Part shown: piece after piece, positions 25,309 through 38,100 of the stretch
How the letters are laid out: the number at the start of each line of letters is the position of its first letter
Numbering within the stretch: position 1 is the first letter of the stretch
Source: Dipetalonema caudispina
Lineage: Eukaryota > Nematoda > Chromadorea > Rhabditida > Onchocercidae
Length of the DNA: 64,000 nucleotides
Assembly: GCA_013365325.1 (NCBI GenBank)
Contig: JABVXV010000292.1
Span: 1 to 64,000 of the forward strand
Direction of reading: 5' to 3'
The notes under the pieces: generated by a model
Databases searched by the model: none
What the model saw: the letters and a program-made list of their open reading frames with translations, nothing else
Told to the model about the DNA's origin: nothing
Position numbers and translations under genes: made by a program

Positions 25309-28300
25309 TTAGAAAGAGTGATTTTCAATACCACCCATTTTCATGAAATCAAGGATATCCTTCTTGGTGATTATCCCGAGTAGGCGACCATTTCGTGTTA
25401 CGAGAACTTGTCTCAAGCCAAGCTTCCGAAACATATCTATTACCGTTTCCATTGGTGTTTGATCAGTTACAGTCATCGGCGCCTGAAGATTCAATTTAAA
25501 ACGCTTTTTAAACGACAGAGTCAATTCAATATCTTTTTAAATTCATTGCTAACTGACAGCAGTATAAATCACGTTCTAAGGTCTGACCTTAGAGATAATA
25601 CATTGGAGAATTTAAATACAGATTTATTCTAAAAGCAGTGTGCCTGTAACGAGCAAAACACAATAACGAGTGAACGAAAATTTGAAGATAGAACAGGTTC
25701 TAAACCTCCTTAGGTAAATCCAAAATATTTTCAGATCTTTTTTTGTCTAATATCTAGAAAACATAGCTTAATAATGAGGGAAAGGAAACCCAATCCGGCA
25801 CTCAGTGACAAGAATAAGTCACAAAGTGTCACTGAACAGATTATTGATTTAGACTATTTAAGCATTGGATATACTGGAACTGGTAAAAATTTGTATGCCT
25901 TACATATCATTTCACCAATAAAAAATTACCAAATCAATGAGTTTACGAAAGCGCAGAGGTGCTGGAACACCCTCTGCTGTCTCCGGAACATCCGTCTTGA
26001 AATAAACGATTGAATTTGTGACAACGTAAGGTTGTGATTTACGGGCTGAATGAAGAGCAAGTTGCAAGTCACGCCTGAAATATCAAATATCAGCTAAAAG
26101 TCTGTACGTCTATCTTCAGAACTGAAAAAACTATTTTCTTTTTTATAATGAAAGTAGCTTAAGTAAACGTTTGAAACACAGTGAAACCCAACCGTGGACA
26201 GAATCCCACCAAGTACAAATTTTCTTCACTGACAACAACTGGAAAGCCGTTATAATTAGTTTCACGCAGTAAAACTTCAATATCACCAACTGTCATCGTA
26301 TCTTGTGTGATTACTCGCAATATGCCACCACCTAGTAAATGAAAAAAAAACATTAAAAAAATGCTCGTTTCCTTTAAAGTTACAAAATTTCGATGCAAAA
26401 ACTATAGCAGTGAATCTCTTTGAACTATGACATGTGAAAGACTCAATTTGCTTTATGAATATATATTTGAAAAATTCCTTCTGAAACAGAAGTTTTCTAC
26501 CAGGTCCAGGCTTCATTACTTGTATGGCAACCGTGGAATATGGATATTCGCCTTTGTTGTCTAAAAATGGGTAGCCGTTCAAATCTATATGCGCATCGTA
26601 TATGCCCTGAAATATTACACTTTTTTCCTTCCCGAAATTCTAATTACATAACTCACTGTATGGAATTGACAAAAATAAAGAAAATCGGTGATCCGAAACA
26701 ATTATAGCCTGATAAAAACTCAGATAAACTGGAACAACATAACACCCTAAATTCTTTTCATGTCAACAAGATCTTGCAAACATTTGGCATACAATACCGC
26801 AGTCATTGACATATCTATGCCTAATAACAAGACTGTCTTATTTTAGCACTGATTTAAAGGAAAACTACCATTTTGTAAAAAGCATCACCAATCCATTTTG
26901 CAAACATTGTGGCAACCATTGTCGGCACAATAAACTCGAGACTTCCCGTTAATTCAAACATAATTACAACCAATGAAACAGTCATCCTTTAAAATGAAAT
27001 AAATTATTTATATGAGCAAGCAAACAATGGAAAAAGCCTCGCAGCCTCAACTATTCTTTTTGGTCTCAAATTTCAATTTGAATATTGTTTAAGAACAAAA
27101 AATTACGAAACGTCTAATTCCTTATAAAAAACAAATGTGGGAACAAATTAGATTTCTAAATCGTAAATTAGCTTAACAAAGTATGCCTTACTGAGGGTTT
27201 CAGTATCTTTTCGGATAATTTAACAATACGACTTGCCTCGTAACTCCACCAAGCACGGCAGCAGCACCAACCATTGCATAAAGTCCAGGCATAACACAAT
27301 CCTTACCAACTTGGCAAGCCCATATAGTATTATGTATTTCAGCATTTTTCTGAAGTAACTGCGATATTAGTGTTATATATATATATATATATATATATTT
27401 CAGTATTTTTTTGAATATATATATAACAGATAGTAGTGATTATGATTTAATTTGAACTTATTTGAAAACAATTCATTAGCGCTTGATTCAACAGCATTTT
27501 TTTGCAGCATTCCAAATAGATACAAATTTATACAATAAATGCTAGTTTTCTTGATCCTGAACATTACCCTTTCCTTCTCTTCAACATGAATATGAAGGAA
27601 AAATTCTTGAACTTCGAATGACAACTAGTTCCGTTTTGGAATGTAAAACGAAACTCAGAACTTTCGTATACGACTATTCTTCATTAAAAAGTAAATCACA
27701 AAACGAAAGCAACCAATAAATTTTTATAAACTTTCAACATACTTGCAGGGACGCAGCTATGCCTTCTACAGTGATACCCAACAAACGCCCAGCAATAGCA
27801 CCCATAGCAAGACTTGGTACAAACAAACCGGCAGGAACTTTGATGCCAAATGTAAATATTGTTAGTATCAGTTTTATTATCAACGCCAAAATAAGATCAA
27901 TAAATGCGCTCTGAACACAAAAAATAGACTTTAATGGGACTAATTTCGGAATTCAAGAATAAGTTTTATGATCGACGTCCATCACATACCAATCTATCGC
28001 TTTAATTTCTATCCTCTTTGTTAAATATTGATTATACTTTGAAAAAAAAAATAAAGACATCTCATGATTTCTGATTGCATGCAGTTTCTAGCTGATTTAG
28101 GCAGGTATTACTTATCACTGTTATCTTTTCCATTCTCTTCACTGTAAGTATAAAAAATATTTTTGTTGCTACGGCTCTCCGGAATGGCTCTTTTTCTCAA
28201 ATATTGTATATGCTGACGGGTTTTTTTCACTGATCGGAAATTTATACTGTAGTGTGATGGCACCTATACTACAACGTTTTGGGATTCATGGAACATGATT

Positions 28301-31300
28301 AGCTTTACACTTCAAACTTAATTTTTCCTCAACAGACGATATTTGCAAGTGAAGCGTTCGACACCTTAATGTATTGCTTAATACAAAGAAATTCCAAACT
28401 TACGTGCACTCCTGCTCCCAGTTCTCCAGTATGATAATTATCATCCACTTTATCAAAAGAGAATGTTTTATTTTGATAATCACAGAGGTCCATCATAAAA
28501 TCTTCGGGACCACAACGATCGAAAAGCTAAAGTCCATTGAATTATCAAAAATGAAAACAAATTGCTCATCTAGCATAATGAAGAAGAAAGTTAGCAATAC
28601 AAAACAATACTCATGGGATGGAGGCACATAAGAAATTTGTGCTTCATTTCTTCCAAAAAAAAGCCGAACTATGAAATAAATCCAAAATAACTGATTCTAT
28701 TATATTATGAGCTTTGTCAGTCATGAGCACTACTGAACTATTCACACCTTTGCCTGACAAAAAGTTCTATCGTTTATAGCAACGATGTCTTCTCATGTTC
28801 TCCTTGTTTAACACTATATTCTTTCATCGTACTTCCAACAAATGTTTTCATAACATTATTTCGTTCTTTGAATACGCTTCCTTCCAAAAATTTATTAGGT
28901 TAGCTAAATTCAACCTTGTTCTTTGTTTTTGACTAGGTAGATACATGGTTCATTATTGTGGATACACTTGACAGTAAATCAATATCAGAAGCACATCGGA
29001 ACTACCTGAGTACTAAATAATGGAAGCAAAACTAACTTGTCTTATTAGTGATGATGAACTTCGACGAGTGTATGGATTGAAATAACTGACGAATGCTGTA
29101 ATAAGCGTCACAACAAGAACCTCTTTTACTGGATTACTACCCAAAGTCTTATTCGCTTTTCGGAACCGACACCATTTTATGTTTGCCCTTCAAATAAAAA
29201 CTAACTGTAACTAAATTCTCCACCCTGGAAAAATGAGAAAATAAATTTTATAAGAACGAAAGAAAGAAAGAACAGCAAGAGTTACCTCGTATAATCAATC
29301 ATGGTATATCATCACGATAATCTAAAAAAAACTGTTGCATGGGAATTCATTTTAAAAAATGCTCACCATATAAACAAACTTCCAATAGTACCTCCAAATA
29401 ACCCAAGACCGGCAAATGGAATAAGTTCAACAAATGTCCATTTCATGCTGTAGTCAACGTGGAACAAAGAAGTCTGAAATCTTAATTTCGACATAAATTC
29501 TCATCTAAATACACTCAAAATTTATCATACGAAAATACATAACATTTAAAAGCATAATACCTATTTAAATAAAACATTTTGAAACAAAATATGTAAACAA
29601 AGCTGCTGCTGCTGTAAACAAAACTTTCGCTGTAGAAGTACTGAATAAATGCATCTAAATTTTATCAGATAAATCGATAAACTATTAAATTAAAAAGTTT
29701 AAAACAGCTCTATAAAAGGAAAGAATACTGGCAGACGTTTTAAAGCTTCTTTCCACTATTAGATTTGGAAAACAAATCTGGTTATCTTATCAACTGTATA
29801 ATTTAATGTTGAATCCTAGAAACAAGCACTGAAAATAATTTGCCGTATACCTGATCACTTCCAAATGGATTCATTATTCGTAAGATAATTCCAGCAATAA
29901 GTGCACAAAAGAATGAACGCCACATAGTTTTCAAAGGGAAATAGTAACTTGCCTCTTCCAAACTGCAAGCTTTCATTTAAATATAACTGATCGGGCAAGG
30001 GGAGTTGGAGTTAACTCTTATTTTTTACTTGTAGAAATTTTTCCAGTCCTCCTTCCATTAATCCATGACTTTTCTTTCCGAAATAAAATTTGACAAAAAG
30101 TAACTGTGAAGTACACTTTTGATGCTTTTCATAAGCTGTTAAAAATGACTGAAACATAACAAAAACATAATTTTTGTTCACGACGTTATGGCCATTTGAA
30201 AAAACTTTAAAAGCCTCAAAATTACCTAAATAAAACTCCTCCTATAGGAGCACCGAATGCAACTGAAACACCGGCTGCAGCAGAAGCACTTAGTATTTCA
30301 CGTTTTTTGGCTTCATTTGAGCCATATTTTGGAAAGAGATAAGAGAAAATATTTCCTATGCAACAAGCCAAATGCACCATTGGACCTTCTTTTCCCAAAT
30401 TCAAGCCTGAAATGCGCAGAACCAATTGTCTTATCAGAAACTCAACCTGAAATATCATTTATAATTCTTTCCTTGCATTCTTAAAAAGAATAATCAGTAT
30501 TATAAAAAATTCAAAAAAATATTACCAACCAGATGCAGATGCCAAGATCAAGCCAACAGATTTAATAATGAAGGTCCATTTACCCAAATAACCTCTAATG
30601 ATAAAACCGGATAGAATGCATTTGATCTCAGGTATACCCGAACCGCAAGCATAAGGAGCAAACACCTGAAAAGAGAATTTTATCAAGATAGATTTTAAGA
30701 TCCTCGATTAATTTTTTAAAAAGACAATATGTCCAATTTTCCGCTTATATATTTTATTTCCCCTTGTCCGCTTTTATTAAAGCATAACAGATAAAAATCG
30801 ACTTCGCTCAACATAAAAATAACAACTACCGAATCCGCATACACAAAAAAAGAATTATTAGTGTGATGCAGAAACGTGCCTTAACCAAAGCTACAGTTAC
30901 TCCTGTCATCAGTACACTCCAACCACAATAAAAGAATAATTCCATCATATAATAAAAGAAATTTCGCTCATAAAACTGCATCATTTCAGGCCAGGATGTC
31001 CATGCCGAACAATCGGCATCTTTATAAACACTATCATTTGCTGACCAACAACAATGCTCACGATCAAGCCAAAATCGATCGGCACATACACCATCCTGAA
31101 AGAACTCGATGTTACCGGAAAAAAAAAACTTGAAAATAGTCACGAAATATAGAGCTTTTCGTATTTTGTTTTTTAGCAACATCATTGAAGTTAAGCGTTC
31201 CAACTATTTGCTCGTATTCAGACTACTTTTCAGAAAGAGCAAGTAAGTTTCGCACAGATCTCACCTTTAAATCACTCATCCAACGTGCTCCAATATCGAT

Positions 31301-34300
31301 AATACCAGCAATGGTACCAGCAGCAAGACCAACCATCAACACACAGGCCCAACCGCTTCCCGCATCCCACAGACTACACAGTTTACCAAAAGGAGTTTTT
31401 GATTTTTTAACGATAAATTTATGGCGTAATCTGTCCCGCGCTAGATCTCTCTGCCAATCAATTGTATGAAAGTCACCATACCGGCTGTAAAAAATATTGT
31501 GACCAACAATAGTGAAATACAGATACATAGAGTTTTATCCAACAACTTAATCTCTGAATACAACAAAATAAATGACCGACAACACGCACTCCTTAAATTA
31601 TATTCCCACAAAAAATGTACCATTCTGAATTCCCAAGCAATTTTGATAAACATCGAGATAAATTTAAGTCAATTATTTCTTCTGGGCCTTTTTTTTCAAA
31701 TTCAAATGCATCAAAATGGAAACCTCTCTATTGGCGGTGAAGTTTCATCGACGGTTATTTCGTCATTTTCAGTTAATGCAGTAAAATTATTCCCATTTGT
31801 GCCTAGAATATACGGTGAATGATTAGACTTTACTTGAAAGTACATAATTCATACGAAAATATAGAGTAAATGCTTTAACTTAGCCGAGCATTAAACTTTT
31901 ACGAAATGACATTCATGAAACAATAAATAGACATACCGCGATATTTTAATGCACCACGATTACTTTGTTCGGCATGTACCATTGCTGGTGTAGTATTGGA
32001 GGCGGAAATATTGGAAGTGGAAACGATTACATCATCATCACCCATCATTATACTTGTTTCTAATTCAATTTGAGTTCCTTTTATTATTCGACACCGATTA
32101 AATGTTGACAAAAGCGTTCTGGATTGATTTGGTGATATTAAGCACGTTGTTTCACTTTGCTATAAAAAGTAGCTTTTCCTAAAATTCAGCTGATGCAAGC
32201 AGAATTCTACTGTTCACTGAAAATACGCAGATAATCCTAACCAATTTTTTCATTATTATCTACAAAAATCTTTCAGAGAGCATGACTTTTCGGTTCATGG
32301 AATATATGCACTAATAAATGCATGGATTAGTGCATTTACGAACATATACATATATTTCGTGGACCTCAAAGACATATCCGTCGTCATTTTTTTCCTATCC
32401 TTTCACGGTACAGACACCTCAACCTCTTACAGGAGTCCGGATCCACGAGAGATAGCTTTTTAAGAATTCTGGTCCTCGCCTACAAGTCAACCTGTTTAAT
32501 CTACGATAACAGAAGCAATGCTCTATCTGTCCGTGCTTCGATAATATCAAGTCTCCTTGTCGAGTTCCGAAGATACTTGAATCCATTTTTTATATCCAAC
32601 GTAATCATGCCCAACTAGATATCATCCCCATATTCCGTTTGGTACATATTTTTGTACCTGCTCCTTCCATCATTTTCGTATACCAGCTCCTACGCATATT
32701 TCTGTACCTTTGACATTGGGAGGAGTCGACAAGTAAAAAATGTTAACAAGTAACTAGAAGAAAAAACGTACCTCGTCACTGATCCAGAAACTGCTCATAG
32801 AAAGTGCAACTGGTCAACTCCCACAAACATTTTTTATGCCTAATAGGCTGGTTCCCTAAAATTTCAACGTTTCATCTTAACAACAATGAACACTACTATA
32901 AAGAAACGCTGATAAGATCAAAGGTTAAGTGCCAGAAATGATACATTTTCATCTGATTCAGCTCAAGTTCTACAAATTACGGGGTTTTATAAAATTGCCG
33001 GTAATTGATCCTTCAGCAAAGTAATTACTAATTAACAGGACAATAATTTAAATAACTGAACTCCTAAATGGTTAATTACAAGTCTAGGAAAACTGATGAA
33101 TCAATTAATCAGCCACATAACACCAGTTGATAATCAAACAATAATAGCTGAAATAGAAATATCGAACTGATAATAGCGTCTCACTTCGTGTAACTTATAA
33201 CATTCCATAAAAGATGTGATGGTCGATGATGAAATAAATGCAATCAGATAAAAGTGAAGTAAAATTGAAAAGCGCTTACTAACAATTATTTCGAAGCGTT
33301 ACAGGTGAAACCAAGAAAAGGAAGTTAATAATATCCTTTTCCTGCCAAATTTAATCCACTCTTTCAAGAAATTAAGTGCCCCATAAAAAATTTATCCCTA
33401 ACTGCCACCCTCGAATATTATCGGCTGTCACGAAGGAGCAAGATATAATACGGCCCAGAGGATTATATGGCTATAATTGACTGGGATTCACGTGTGCGTC
33501 CTTTGACTTTAAGTGTTGTATTTTAATTTTGTTCTTACTACGATGGAAGGACGGATCAGTCTTAGCGGTCAAAGTAGGATTTTTTCCAGTATGCTAATCA
33601 TTGGACAATCAGCTGAATTGAATGATTTCTTAGTTCTTTCTAATCCGCCATAAGTTGTTATCTGATTAAAGTATACCTCTTAAAGTATATTGGTCTATGA
33701 CTTGGAAGAATTTTTCAGACCACTTTACATTATCCATTGTTCATAGCATTGATATTCCCTTTTCACTGTCCATTATTCATTTCAGTTATTTCTTTTTCCA
33801 TCCCATCACTAATTTGTATTATTTATTAATTTGCTCAGAGTCAACAATTCATGTACATAATTATCTTTAATATTCTCCTTTCTTTCCATGTGACAAATTT
33901 TATATAAAATGTTTTTTATGTTCATGTCACTTATATCTGACTTTGCGTACGTTTTTTCTGCTTTTAGTTTTTTATGCTAATTTTTATACATATATGCACG
34001 AAAGTTCATGCGTATAATCTTTTTTGCACTTGTATAACTGTACATGCACTTCCTTTTGTTCATAGTTTATTTGTTACTGTTGTCTTTTCTTTACTGCGAT
34101 TTTAATCCTTTTCAATTTTCCTATAATTTATGCATAAATTATTTTTTGCGTATGATTTTCACCTGTAATCTCCTACTCCATCGTAAATGTTTGATATAAA
34201 GGAACCAGTAGGGATTGAAATGGAAATGCGCGGTAAGACGTAGTTACGTTGACACATTCATAGAAGTGGTGGTCATTGGAGCGTCCGCATTGTATTATTG

Positions 34301-34361
34301 GCGAAAGTTCATCCGAAAAAGGAGGCAGAGTGCAGTATCTCACGTGAGTAAATCTATCCAT
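25309..34361 (-). CDS. clh-5: ClC-3/4/5-type voltage-gated chloride/proton exchanger
   Basis: Endosomal/vesicular 2Cl-/H+ antiporter family. Well supported exons (minus strand): 32159-31937, 31802-31724, 31484-31265, 31095-30880, 30665-30530, 30406-30226, 29962-29851, 29473-29367, 29187-29037, 28526-28404, 27910-27743, 27349-27237, 26986-26869, 26606-26501, 26331-26193, 26074-25930, 25482-25309; 836 residues. A candidate first coding exon (34361-34248, 38 residues, phase 0) supplies an ATG and gives 874. The body follows human ClC-5 block by block: DFHTIDW, GSGIPE, GKEGP with the gating glutamate, [10 protein letters not shown] with the proton glutamate, GLFVP, GGVTR, and two CBS domains ending [20 protein letters not shown]. 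Both glutamates are present, so exchange rather than channel activity is expected. Two introns use GC donors. The N-terminal 38 residues are a guess; the rest is secure. Confidence 0.93.
27374..27398. repeat. (TA)n run
   Basis: About 12 TA units inside a ClC intron, followed by another short ATATAT block near 27414-27425. Confidence 0.85.
32306..32335. repeat. Perfect 10-bp inverted repeat (hairpin)
   Basis: ATGCACTAAT at 32306-32315 is the exact reverse complement of ATTAGTGCAT at 32326-32335, with a 10-base loop. No larger terminal repeat or mobile-element frame surrounds it. Confidence 0.8.
32643..32715. repeat. Three degenerate ~25-bp tandem copies
   Basis: Copies start at about 32645, 32668 and 32695 with CATATTT or CATCATTTT and share TGTACC/TATACC and GCTCCT pieces. 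It sits in the presumed ClC first intron. Confidence 0.45.
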
Positions 34362-35170
34362 TGAACCGATGAATACGCAGGGTTTGTACTTATTTATATT
34401 TTACTTTTCCTCCTAGGTTTCCCTTCCTTTTTTCTTTTTTTCAAAGGGTTGTTTTGTGTCGATATTTAGATTGTATGAATTCTAAAATCATTTTATAGCG
34501 AAATTGATAAACATAGTCTGCTAAAGGAAAATGAGAGAAAATAATAATAAAGTGAGCGAGGATTTAGGTAAATTATAACTTAGATTGTATGATGAGCAGT
34601 TAATGTTAGTCAGTGATAAGTTAAAGTAAAGGTAAGTATCATTTAAGGACTGCATTTTAGTATTTGTAATAGTTATTAGATGAAGCAGAAATATCACTAT
34701 GTGTTTTAGAAAAACGTTATTGCCGTGAAATATTCATAGATCACAATTATAGCAGTAAGAAGAATACCCTTTAAAGAAATCTGGTTAAACTTTTTTGTTT
34801 TCGGATGTAATGACAATACTTGTGTCTATTATTCAGCTATCGTTAGTGAATTTAAAAACATTCAATTGTGGAACTCCAATTATTTCATTAAAATGGTTTA
34901 GAAAAAAGGGTTTTAGGAGTACCCTGTATGTGGAGAATTTCTTGCATATTGAATTACACATAGATTAAAATTTTAATTGCTAACTGTATTATTTTGACAT
35001 AAGCACGGTTGGGGTACTATTACTTTTTACACTGTTAAAACAATATAGAAAGTAGTTATTTGCTTTCAAATGGATTTAGAATTATCCGCAATCAGATCCG
35101 ACTACTGCATGCCTTATTTCAGGATCGGGGAAGCCGGAATTGTTACGACGTGTGCGACCAAATTTTGCTG
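34362..35170. other. Divergent intergenic region between ClC and STRIP genes
   Basis: About 0.8 kb between the modelled 5' ends of two head-to-head genes, so it is the likely promoter region of both. No clear TATA box or other named site could be assigned. The boundaries move if either first exon is wrong. Confidence 0.4.
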
Positions 35171-38100
35171 ATGATGGCTAGTATTTACTGACTATTGAAC
35201 TGCAAGATATATCGTTATTAAATGTCAAAAATTGACTTCAAAGTATAGGTCATGAATGATAAGAGGCTATGAGGCTAGACAAGAATTAGTTTTTTGCGAA
35301 TAGTGTGGATTTGCAAATAATTAATATTAAAAGTGACTCGTATTATTGCTGAATTTTTAGCATGCTATTTTATAGTATACGGCTCAAACATCTTGAAATT
35401 TAACAGCGAACATGTGGAACACGTAGAAAATGATATTATAGAAAATCGAACGGACATTTGCGAATCAGCGCTTGCACAGAGACGTTCGGCTCAATTGCCG
35501 AAACTTAAAAAAATATCAAATAAGCCGAGGCCATTAAGCAATGATTTCTCGGTACTTGTCTTTCTGTGTCACTTGTTTTATAAAATTTTTATTTTAGCTT
35601 GAAACCTGAAAATTTTGACTAATCTATGCTGCTTTAGTATTACAGATACAGCAGTACATTTTGTTACATTTTGCATTACTACTAATGTTAGCTTTCAGGT
35701 ACAAAGTCCTTACTGAAGTATCCGTATGTTGGTATGCGGATTTCTTTTAAATATAAATAACTCATTATAGTTGCTTTCTCATCCTTTTTCTAATTTCGTT
35801 ATTACTGATACATTTAGATGCGTTGTGAGATGAATGATTTTGAATTTGTTTACTCCGATTGTGATACACATGCAGCAGAACTAGCTGAGCTTTACACCTA
35901 CAGCGAGTTGGAAGACTGGGCACTGAACATGCATGCTTACCGAGATTTCGTTGAGTCTAGAGAGGTGATTTGTTGCAAAATGCTATAAGTTACCTGAGTG
36001 TTGTTTGCGATTAGATCGCTATATTGCATAAATAGCACGAGTTTCACTATTTTTATCGGTAGCCTATTGGGCTTGGAATTTCCGATATTAAAATTTTGTA
36101 TTTGTAAAATGATTTTTTTCTCATTAATCTACTAAATACCGTAAGTCATTCTCAGCTCGATTATAAATGGTCAAAACTTTCGGAGAGTCAACAAAAGGAT
36201 ATTTTGTTGAATTTGATGGAAGAGTTGGAGCGAGTCGAACCAAACATTCGATTAAATGCTGCACGATCCATATTGTATATATTACAGGTTTGCATTAAAA
36301 AGCCGATTGCCAGTAAGACATTTTCAGTTACGGATTGGGCTGCGTGATGCAGGTCGTAATGGCGTACTTCAGGTGCATCTGATAGACTGTAATATCTTTC
36401 ATATTATTTTTTAGTGAAAAAGTTGAGTTGTCTATTTGTTTGAAAATATAATGAATATGCTGGTCCTTTAGTAGTAGTGTTAGCAATAAATAGTCTGGAA
36501 GTAATTTCAGATGGTAAAATATAACAGCAAATGTTGTTACTTTCAACAATATGTTACTAATTTCAATATTTCAACATTATAGGGTGCTTACATGGATTTT
36601 GTCGATGACAGGGATATCACCATTGATGACGGCTTCAAAGGTAATAGTGAAAGAGAAGATGGCAAAGATTTAGGTATGGGACATTGTGAAGAAAAATGTC
36701 TAACGGAGGGAGTTTTCAATGCTTATAAAGCATATGAAGCCGGAACTTATCAGGTAGAAAATATTCGAACTTTTAAATGTACTCCATGAATTTTCGCAGC
36801 ATGGATTTATTCGAAAATTCTTATACACGGGGAAACTGATTTTTTAAATCATTTTTTCAGGCGTTGTGCAAGCTACTGTTGACTGAAACCCACGATATTT
36901 GGGATGGTGGAGCAGCTGAACCAGGTCGGTATAGCCGATCGTCTTCAGTGTCAAACAGCCGTTCAGCATCTAACGCTGATCTTTCAGAGAGTGTTGGTGT
37001 GGTTTTTCTTCTTTATGGATATTTGTCATCGTGGTTTTTGGAAATAGAATAATTATCAATTTACACTAACTAATAATGTTTCATTCATGACTTTCAACTT
37101 TAAATATTTAGAGCCTTCAGAAAAGTTTAGTTAAAAGAATATCAGCAATTTGCTATTAATGTTGACTACTTTTCGTAAAGAGTGACACAATTAGTTTAAG
37201 CTACTATTTTCTATTCTCTTTTGAATCTCGAATACAGTTCCTCTTATTCACAAGATTGGCATAAGGTCGCTAATAAATTCAGACCCTTTTAATAACTAAA
37301 GCCATTTTTTAGTGGAAAAGCGGAGTAATCGACGAAGTGCTACGATGGCTGATAACGAAGCACTTCGTGTAACACTAAGTGCCTTATATCATATGGTAGA
37401 GTCGATACGACGATTAGATTTGTTTGAATTTGTTGTTCCTGCAGATAAAAAATCTCGATATATTGGACTGAGGAAAGATTTTATTGTAGAAATTGGTGAG
37501 TTTGACATCTTGTTTTCCGTAAGTCCTAGTTGCATTTTATTACATTTTAAATAGAAGTATGATTCCCAACTGTTTCATACCAAACATTTCTAGAAGAAGT
37601 GATTGAGGGCACTGATATGTCGTTGATTATGGTTTTACTCGAAATGATGCCCGCTTTCTGCCACGGAAGTAGTCCTCACTTTCCGATGAAAAAAGTAACG
37701 TTTTCAGTTTGTTATAATTAATCCACTAGTGACAGTTATAACTGTATACTGGCCAGTTGTACATCGGCATTCCGATCGAGGCGCATGATGCCAACAATCC
37801 AGGTCGTTTAGCATATTTTACTCGGTGATTGAAGGCGATGTAATAATATATCCGTTGTTAAATTTCGGATGCTACTTGTTCTTAAAAAATTTTCAACTTA
37901 AATAATAATTTATTTGCAGGTCCTTTTACTAGTTTGGAAAACACTTCTGGCAGTATTGGGTGGTTGGAAAGAGTTACGTGAAGGGAAAGCTGCCAAAAGA
38001 GCAGCAGCAAATTTGAGCTCAGTTGAAGATACACTCCTTGTTGCAAGTGCAATGAAATCGTCTTCAATAAATGGCAATGATTCGGAACAAAATCAAGGTA

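Larger units (their letters stand above)
32160..34247 (-). other. Presumed first intron of the ClC gene
   Basis: About 2.1 kb between the candidate first exon and the first secure exon. It contains a hairpin (32306-32335) and a short degenerate repeat (32643-32715). If the candidate first exon is wrong, this is 5' flank or carries another first exon. Confidence 0.4.

Noticed and set aside
30407..30458. N-terminal part of an open frame before the GLNLGKEGP exon
   Set aside because: Comparison with ClC-5 shows it is intron; the exon starts at 30406 after TTTCAG.
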